Shown here: positions 58,938-64,000 of the stretch, one piece after another | How the letters are laid out: every line of letters starts with the position of its first letter | How positions within the stretch are numbered: position 1 is the first letter of the stretch | NCBI RefSeq assembly: GCF_000982825.1 | Contig: NZ_CP011047.1 | Span: 806,001-870,000, forward strand | DNA from: Cronobacter sakazakii | GTDB taxonomy: Bacteria; Pseudomonadota; Gammaproteobacteria; Enterobacterales; Enterobacteriaceae | Direction of reading: 5' to 3' | DNA: 64,000 nt | Made by a program: the position numbers and the translations under genes | The notes under the pieces: model-generated | What the model saw: only the letters and a program-made list of their open reading frames with translations | The model's database searches: none | Told to the model about the DNA's origin: nothing

Positions 58938-60200
58938 ATGAAAAATACCGTCTGTACCCCAAAACATAACCCGAACTTCTGGATCTTTGGTCTCTTCTTC
59001 TTTTTCTACTTCTTCATCATGGCCACCTGCTTTCCGTTTCTGCCTATCTGGCTGTCGGATGTGATTGGCCTGAACAAAACCGATACCGGCATTGTGTTCT
59101 CCTGTATGTCGCTGTTCGCCATTGCGTTTCAGCCGGTGCTGGGCGTGATTTCCGACAAGCTGGGCTTAAAAAAACATCTGCTGTGGATTATCACCACCTT
59201 GCTGGTGCTGTTCGCGCCGTTCTTCCTGTGGGTGTTCGGGCCGTTGCTGAAGGTGAATATCTGGCTCGGCGCGCTGATGGGCGGGCTGTATATCGGCTTT
59301 TGCTTCTCCTCCGGTGCCGGGGCGATTGAGGCATACATTGAGCGCGTGAGCCGCAGCAGCGGTTTTGAATATGGCAAGGCGCGCATGTTTGGCTGCCTCG
59401 GCTGGGGGCTGTGCGCCTCGACGGCGGGGATGCTGTTTAACGTCAACCCGGCCATCGTGTTCTGGATGGGCTCCAGCGCGGCGCTGGTGCTGATGGGGCT
59501 GCTGCTATTCGCGCGTCCTCGCGCCAATCAGACGGCGCAGGTGATGAACGCGCTCGGCGCTAACCAGCCGCAGGTGACGGCGAAAATGGCGCTGGGCCTG
59601 TTCCGCCTGCCGAAGCTGTGGATGTTTATTCTCTATGTGGTCGGCGTGGCGTGCGTGTATGACGTGTTTGACCAGCAGTTCGCCACGTTTTTTAAATCGT
59701 TCTTCCCAACGCCGCAGGCGGGCACGCAGGCGTTTGGTTTCGCCACCACGGCCGGTGAGTTGTGTAACGCCATCATTATGTTCTGCTCACCGTGGATCAT
59801 TAACCGCATCGGCGCGAAGAACACGCTGCTGATTGCGGGCACGATTATGGCCACGCGTATTATCGGCTCGGCGTTTGCCACGAACGTTTATGAAATCGTG
59901 GCGCTAAAAATGCTGCACGCGCTGGAAGTGCCGTTCCTGCTGGTGGGCGCGTTTAAATACATTACCGGCGTGTTCGACACGCGCCTGTCGGCGACCATTT
60001 ATCTGATTGGTTTTCAGTTTGCCAAGCAGATGGCGGCGATTTTTCTCTCCGCCTTCGCCGGCACGATGTATGACCGGATAGGGTTTCAGGATACCTATCT
60101 GATTCTCGGCAGCTTTGTGCTCGCGATAACGGTGGTGTCGGCGTTTACGCTCACAAACACGCGGCAGGCGGTGGTGTCAGAAGAGACGGTGAAGGCGTAA
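58938..60200 (+). CDS. rafB: Oligosaccharide:proton symporter of the LacY/RafB family
   Basis: A 420-residue, twelve-helix MFS permease starting MKNTVCTPKHNPNFWIFGLF, with AAGGG eight bases upstream; an earlier in-frame ATG at 58893 has no such site. LacY residues are kept: Glu and Arg of the sugar site in AIEAYIERVSRSSGFEYGKA, the NxxG-type ATRIIGS, and the His/Glu proton pair in LKMLHALEVPFLLVG. It is paired with the GH36 enzyme, so raffinose or melibiose is the likely cargo. Confidence 0.92.
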   Translation: MKNTVCTPKHNPNFWIFGLFFFFYFFIMATCFPFLPIWLSDVIGLNKTDTGIVFSCMSLFAIAFQPVLGVISDKLGLKKHLLWIITTLLVLFAPFFLWVFGPLLKVNIWLGALMGGLYIGFCFSSGAGAIEAYIERVSRSSGFEYGKARMFGCLGWGLCASTAGMLFNVNPAIVFWMGSSAALVLMGLLLFARPRANQTAQVMNALGANQPQVTAKMALGLFRLPKLWMFILYVVGVACVYDVFDQQFATFFKSFFPTPQAGTQAFGFATTAGELCNAIIMFCSPWIINRIGAKNTLLIAGTIMATRIIGSAFATNVYEIVALKMLHALEVPFLLVGAFKYITGVFDTRLSATIYLIGFQFAKQMAAIFLSAFAGTMYDRIGFQDTYLILGSFVLAITVVSAFTLTNTRQAVVSEETVKA

Positions 60201-60232
60201 GGTTGGCGTTTATCATTTATAACCGTAATGAC

Positions 60233-60364
60233 GGCGGGTGCGCTTTGCTTACCCGCCCTACATCACACACGGCATTGCATTAACCGTAGGGCGGGTAAGC
60301 GGAGCGCGCCCGCCAGTTCCCAAATTAAATCTCTCGTAGGGCGGGTAAGCGAAGCGCACCCGCC
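60233..60364. repeat. Three copies of the 29-bp palindromic repeat between rafB and rhaM
   Basis: Copies lie at 60233-60261 (reverse orientation, GGCGGGTGCGCTTTGCTTAC...), 60286-60314 and 60336-60364 (forward, GTAGGGCGGGTAAGCG...). They fill the gap between the convergent rafB and rhaM genes. The first and second are inverted and can pair over about 25 bp. No separate intrinsic terminator was seen, so the repeats may act as one. Confidence 0.88.
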
Positions 60365-60382
60365 ATTCATACACACCCACGC

Positions 60383-60697
60383 TCACTCCAGATAAAACAC
60401 GTTTTTCAACTCTTGGCTCACCGGGCTGTTATCCGGGTTGGACGGCATAATCTCGCGCATATGCTTCCACCAGCGCTGGCACACCTCGGTTTGCGCCACG
60501 GCGTTCCAGCGCGCCTCGCTCTCTATCTCGACCGTCGCGAAGAGCAAATGACGCTGCGCATCAAGCCAGATGGCGTAATGGTGCGCGCCGTGCGCTTTCA
60601 ACACCGCTTCAAGCTCCGGCCAGATGGGGGAATGGCGGCGCTGATACTCGTCGTGCGCGTCGGGGTTTACCTGCATTACAAACGCTTTGCGGATCAT
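60383..60697 (-). CDS. rhaM: L-rhamnose mutarotase
   Basis: Interconverts the anomers of L-rhamnose to speed its use. The 104 residues from MIRKAFVMQVNPDAHDEYQR equal the E. coli length and are close in sequence, including RRHSPIWPELEAVLKAHGAH and the WWKHMREIMPSNPDNSPVS end. The start overlaps the stop of the lactaldehyde reductase gene by 4 bp (ATGA). It is the last gene of the rha operon seen here. Confidence 0.96.
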   Translation of the reverse strand: MIRKAFVMQVNPDAHDEYQRRHSPIWPELEAVLKAHGAHHYAIWLDAQRHLLFATVEIESEARWNAVAQTEVCQRWWKHMREIMPSNPDNSPVSQELKNVFYLE

Positions 60698-61842
60698 AAC
60701 GCCTCCAGATAGAGCTCGCGGACCTCGTCGCGTGAAGCGACGCGCGGGTTGCACGGCGCGCAAGGGTCAGCCAGCGCGTTATCAAGCCAGCCTTCGATAT
60801 CCGCTTTCGTCACACCAAGCTGGCTGAAGCCGGAGGGAATGCCGACACGCGCCGACAGCGCGCGGATCGCGTTGATGGCTTCATGGCTCGCCTGTTCATC
60901 GCTCATGTCACGGGTATCGACGCCCATCGCCTGCGCCACGCGCGCAAACCGCTTCACGGCGCGCGGGCGGTTAAAATTTTCAATAACGGGTAGCAAAATC
61001 GCGTTGCAGACGCCGTGCGGCAGGTTGTGCGTCGCGCCCGGCTGGTGCGCCAGCGCATGTACCAGGCCTAAGCCCGCGCTGTTAAACGCCATGCCCGCCA
61101 GATACTGACCGCACGCCATCTGCTCGCGCGCCTCCAGATTGTGCCCGTCCTCCACCGCCTTTGGCAGCCACTCGTTAATCAGGCGAATCGCCTCCAGCGC
61201 GTTGGCGTCGGTCAGCGGGTGCGCACCCACCGAGACAAACGCCTCGACCGCGTGGGTCAGCGCGTCCATGCCGGTCGCGGCGGTGATGGCGGGCGGAATA
61301 TCCAGCATCACGCTTGCGTCATCCACGGCGATATCGGGGATCAGATTCGGGTCGATAATCACCTCTTTGACCCGCCGCGCCTCGTTGGTGATCACCGCAT
61401 TGCTGGTCATTTCCGCCGCCGTTCCGGCCGTGGTGTTAATCGCTACCAGCGGTGCGCCAGGGTTTTTGACATGACCTACGCCTGCGTAATCGATGGACGC
61501 GCCTGGATTGGCGGTGAGAATTTTGATGGCTTTAGCAGTGTCGATGGGGCTGCCGCCGCCGAAGGCAATCAGGTAGTCGCATTGCGCATTGCGCCAGATT
61601 GCGAAGCCGCGCTGCACCAGCGCTTCGGTGGGGTTCGGAAAAACGTCATCAAACAGCTCGTATGAAAGCTGATGCGTATCCAGTGCGGCAAAGAGGCTAT
61701 CGAGCAGGCCGAGTTTAACCAGTTGTCCGTCGGTGACGATAAGCGCCTTGCCCCAGGCTTTATTCGCCACCAGTTTCACCATGTCTTCGATAGCGCCTGC
61801 GCCATGCAGGCTAATTTTGGGCAGTGCCAACATAAAGCTCAT
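60694..61842 (-). CDS. fucO: Lactaldehyde reductase (iron-containing alcohol dehydrogenase)
   Basis: Reduces L-lactaldehyde, a product of rhamnose breakdown, to 1,2-propanediol. The ATG at 61842 (MSFMLALPKISLHGAGAIED) with GGAG seven bases upstream gives 382 residues, the FucO length. Motifs are AFGGGSPIDTAKAIKILTAN, INTTAGTAAEMTSNAVIT, AATGMDALTHAVEAFVSVGA and the metal site VHALAHQPGATHNLPHGVCN. It overlaps rhaM by 4 bp and lies 120 bp after rhaD, so it is built into the rha operon. In E. coli fucO belongs to the fucose locus. Confidence 0.9.
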   Translation of the reverse strand: MSFMLALPKISLHGAGAIEDMVKLVANKAWGKALIVTDGQLVKLGLLDSLFAALDTHQLSYELFDDVFPNPTEALVQRGFAIWRNAQCDYLIAFGGGSPIDTAKAIKILTANPGASIDYAGVGHVKNPGAPLVAINTTAGTAAEMTSNAVITNEARRVKEVIIDPNLIPDIAVDDASVMLDIPPAITAATGMDALTHAVEAFVSVGAHPLTDANALEAIRLINEWLPKAVEDGHNLEAREQMACGQYLAGMAFNSAGLGLVHALAHQPGATHNLPHGVCNAILLPVIENFNRPRAVKRFARVAQAMGVDTRDMSDEQASHEAINAIRALSARVGIPSGFSQLGVTKADIEGWLDNALADPCAPCNPRVASRDEVRELYLEAL

Positions 61843-61869
61843 GCAGCTTCTCCTTGCTTTTACGGTAAT

Positions 61870-61938
61870 GGCGGGTGCGCTTTGCTTAACCGCCCTACAT
61901 TGAGGATGGGTAGGGTGGGTAAGCGCAGCGCACCCACC
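61870..61938. repeat. Inverted pair of the 29-bp palindromic repeat inside the rha operon
   Basis: One copy (61870-61898) is reversed, and the second (61910-61938) is in forward orientation, GTAGGGTGGGTAAGCGCAGC... The spacer is 11 bp. They occupy the gap between the fucO-type gene and rhaD, within one transcription unit. A hairpin here could stop RNA decay or reduce expression of the last two genes. Confidence 0.88.
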
Positions 61939-61962
61939 GTCTGCCTCCACACACCCGCCCGG

Positions 61963-62787
61963 TTACAGCGCGATGGCACCCGCGTGCGGCGTCACGCCAA
62001 AACGCTCGCCGAGCGCAATCAACTCCTCGCGCGTGATGGTCTGCTTCATGCCGCCCATCGACAACACCTTGACCAGGATCTCGGCGGATTTCTCGGCGGT
62101 ATCGATAAGCCCGAACGCCTCATCAAGCGTCGGCCCGGTGCCGAAAATACCGTGATGCGGCCACAGCACCAGCGTGTGGGTTTTCATCTGCGCCGACGTG
62201 GCGCTGCCGATGCCATCGGTGCCCGGCACCATCCACGGCACAATGCCGATGCCGTCCGGGAACACCACCAGGCATTCGGTGCTGCCTTCCCACAACAGGC
62301 GCGTAAAGCGCGCTTCATCCAGTTCCAGCACAAAGCTCAGCGCAATCAGGTTCGTGGCGTGACAGTGCATAATCACGCGGTCCTTGCCGCCGGAGACCGC
62401 TTTGCGTACCGCGTGCGACTGAAAATGCGACGCCAGCTCCGATGTCGGCAGGCCGCCGTTACTGAGCCCCCAGTGAATGTGATACGCCATACCGTCATCG
62501 GTGATTTGCAGCAGCACCAGCGTGTCTGCCGGGTCGAGCTGCACGTTACGGAAAAACTTCCCGGAGCCGGTCACGAGAAACCAGCAGCCCGCGAGTTCCG
62601 TGCGCGGCTGGCTCAGCTCCACGCAGCGTGGCGCAGGGTAAAACTCGTCGCGGTAAGGCTCCACGTCGGCTGCGTCAAGGCGCAGGCTCACGTTACCGCC
62701 GTTACGTTCGTCCCAGCCTTTCAGCCACATATCGCTGGTGGCTTTAACCATCCCCTGAATAAACCAGGAAGAGAGAATGCGTTGCAT
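61963..62787 (-). CDS. rhaD: Rhamnulose-1-phosphate aldolase
   Basis: A zinc-dependent class II aldolase splitting rhamnulose 1-phosphate to dihydroxyacetone phosphate and L-lactaldehyde. The 274 residues start MQRILSSWFIQGMVKATSDM. Motifs are WDERNGGNVSLRLDAADV, the zinc histidines in VIMHCHATNLIALSF (about 141 and 143), WPHHGIFGTGPTLDEAFGLI and HWGLSNGG. It lies 9 bp after rhaA. Its lactaldehyde product is the substrate of the next gene. Confidence 0.97.
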   Translation of the reverse strand: MQRILSSWFIQGMVKATSDMWLKGWDERNGGNVSLRLDAADVEPYRDEFYPAPRCVELSQPRTELAGCWFLVTGSGKFFRNVQLDPADTLVLLQITDDGMAYHIHWGLSNGGLPTSELASHFQSHAVRKAVSGGKDRVIMHCHATNLIALSFVLELDEARFTRLLWEGSTECLVVFPDGIGIVPWMVPGTDGIGSATSAQMKTHTLVLWPHHGIFGTGPTLDEAFGLIDTAEKSAEILVKVLSMGGMKQTITREELIALGERFGVTPHAGAIAL

Positions 62788-62796
62788 GAATGCTCC

Positions 62797-64000
62797 TTAG
62801 CGCGTGCTTAACACATGTTGTTCATAGTGGCGGACGGCGGAGAGCCACGCGGCATCGGCTGGCGTGTCGTGGCGCTCGCAGTACATCTCCCAGACGGCCT
62901 GCCACGGCAGCGATTTCTGCTCTTCGAGCAGCGCCAGACGCGCGGTGTAATCGCCTTCGAGCTCCAGCTGACGCAGTTGCGCGGTCGGCTCCAGCAGCGC
63001 GCGCAGCAGCGCTTTCTTCATATTGCGGGTGCCAATCACCCACGCCGCGATGCGGTTGATGGAGGCGTCGAAGAAATCGAGGCCGATATGCACGCGGTCA
63101 AACAGGTCATGGCGAATAATTTCGCCGGCGATGGCCTGGGTTTCGTCATCCAGCAGCACGACATGATCGCTGTCCCAGCGCACCGGGCGGCTCACGTGCA
63201 GCAGCAGGCGCGGCACGTAGAGTATTGCGGCGGAGATTTTGTCGGAGATCACTTCAGTCGGGTGGAAATGGCCAGCGTCGAGGCACAGTGCGGTCTGGCG
63301 GCTTGCGGCATAGCCCAGGTAAAACTCGTTTGAGCCGACGGTGTAGCTCTCCGCACCAATGCCGAACAGCTTGCTCTCTACCGCGTCGATGTGGTGCGCC
63401 GGGTTGAGTTTTTCGCGGATAACCTCATCCAGCGCGGCGAGCAGGCGGCGGCGCGGCGCCAGGCGGTCCACTGGCGTATCTTTCATGCCGTCCGGGATCC
63501 AGATGTTCATTACCGACGGTGTGCCGAGCTGTTCGCCAAACGACGCCGACACGCGGCGGCTCGCCTGGCAGTGCTCAATCCAGAACTGGCGAATTTCCGG
63601 GTTAGGGTGCGAGAGCGTAAAGCCGTCGGCGCTCAGCGGGTGCGAGAAGCACGACGGGTTGAAATCCAGCCCCAGCTGGCGCTCGCGCGCCCACGCCACC
63701 CAGTTTGCGAAATGTGCCGGTTTGATCTCATTGCGGGCGACCGGCGTGTCGGATTCCAGATAGATGGCGTGTAGGTTCAGGCGTTTGGGGCCGGGGATCA
63801 GGCGCAGCGCCTGGTCGAGATCGGCGCGCAGCTCTTCGGCGTTACGCGCCTTGCCCGGATAGTTGCCGGTCGCCTGAATGCCGCCGGTGAGCTGCCCCTG
63901 CGGGTTTTCAAACCCGGCCACGTCGTCGCCCTGCCAGCAGTGCATGGAAACCGGCAGGCGGTCGAGCTGGCGTAGTGCGGCTTCGGCATCGACGCCAACG
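62797..64000 (-). CDS. rhaA: L-rhamnose isomerase (runs off the right edge)
   Basis: Converts L-rhamnose to L-rhamnulose. The 3' 401 codons are seen; the reading continues in frame past 63945 to the window end as VGVDAEAALRQLDRLPVSMH, so about 19 N-terminal residues are missing compared with E. coli (419). Metal-site segments include CLDAGHFHPTEVISDKISAA, RWDSDHVVLLDDETQAIAGE and HIGLDFFDASINRIAAWVIG. Upstream rhaB and the regulator genes should lie beyond the edge. Confidence 0.97.
   Translation of the reverse strand, partial: VGVDAEAALRQLDRLPVSMHCWQGDDVAGFENPQGQLTGGIQATGNYPGKARNAEELRADLDQALRLIPGPKRLNLHAIYLESDTPVARNEIKPAHFANWVAWARERQLGLDFNPSCFSHPLSADGFTLSHPNPEIRQFWIEHCQASRRVSASFGEQLGTPSVMNIWIPDGMKDTPVDRLAPRRRLLAALDEVIREKLNPAHHIDAVESKLFGIGAESYTVGSNEFYLGYAASRQTALCLDAGHFHPTEVISDKISAAILYVPRLLLHVSRPVRWDSDHVVLLDDETQAIAGEIIRHDLFDRVHIGLDFFDASINRIAAWVIGTRNMKKALLRALLEPTAQLRQLELEGDYTARLALLEEQKSLPWQAVWEMYCERHDTPADAAWLSAVRHYEQHVLSTR

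Noticed and set aside
60233..60364. CRISPR-like or attachment-site repeats after rafB
   Set aside because: Copies are in both orientations with irregular spacing, and the same element recurs elsewhere, so they belong to the palindromic repeat family.

Overview
The window is chromosomal DNA of a GC-rich enterobacterium (Enterobacterales). Most housekeeping genes match their Escherichia coli counterparts almost residue for residue, including Ppc, MetJ, TpiA, FdoG, MtlA and RhaM. The mannitol, rhamnose, raffinose-type and L-arabinofuranoside loci, plus argG placed directly after argCB, suggest Cronobacter or a close relative. That genus call is an inference from gene content, not a proven placement.

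Layout. 1-4 kb: arginine biosynthesis (argG partial, argB, argC, with argE divergent across paired ArgR boxes). 4-6.7 kb: ppc, with an ERIC element in its leader. 6.8-12 kb: a four-gene chaperone-usher fimbrial operon. 12.6-15.9 kb: mqo and a soluble two-PAS chemoreceptor resembling BdlA. 16.2-21.6 kb: metF, metBL and metJ with tandem met boxes. 21.7-24.3 kb: rpmE and priA. 24.5-25.2 kb: a complete 768-bp IS1 without a target duplication, at a break in gene order. 25.2-26.4 kb: the stump of a SMI1/KNR4 immunity gene and an orphan DUF1795 (Eag/DcrB-like) gene, probably the remains of a polymorphic-toxin locus. 26.4-30.3 kb: tpiA, yiiQ, yiiR, fpr, glpX. 30.4-34.6 kb: mtlADR with four CRP sites. 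34.8-40.1 kb: yibF, selA, selB, yiaY. 40.1-46.2 kb: a ROK protein, a LysE-type exporter, a GH127 beta-L-arabinofuranosidase with a GPH symporter, and a divergent AraC regulator. 46.4-47 kb: a PIN-domain toxin with a putative antitoxin. 47-53.5 kb: formate dehydrogenase-O (fdhE, fdoIHG, fdhD). 53.7-55.6 kb: a DUF1471 peptide, azlCD and their XRE-cupin regulator. 55.6-60.2 kb: an alpha-galactoside operon (lacI-type regulator, GH36 enzyme, LacY-type permease). 60.4-64 kb: the 3' part of a rhamnose operon carrying a lactaldehyde reductase gene.

How the parts work together. SelA and SelB are the decoding machinery needed to read the in-frame UGA of fdoG, and FdhE and FdhD mature the same enzyme, so much of the selenoprotein formate dehydrogenase pathway is in one window. 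MetJ should repress both met units through the tandem boxes. Four sugar systems each carry their own regulator or operator sites.

Genome plasticity. A 29-bp imperfect palindrome occurs about eleven times at four intergenic sites. An ERIC element lies in a transcribed leader. IS1 sits where cytR should begin, and glpX is separated from glpFK and joined to mtlR.
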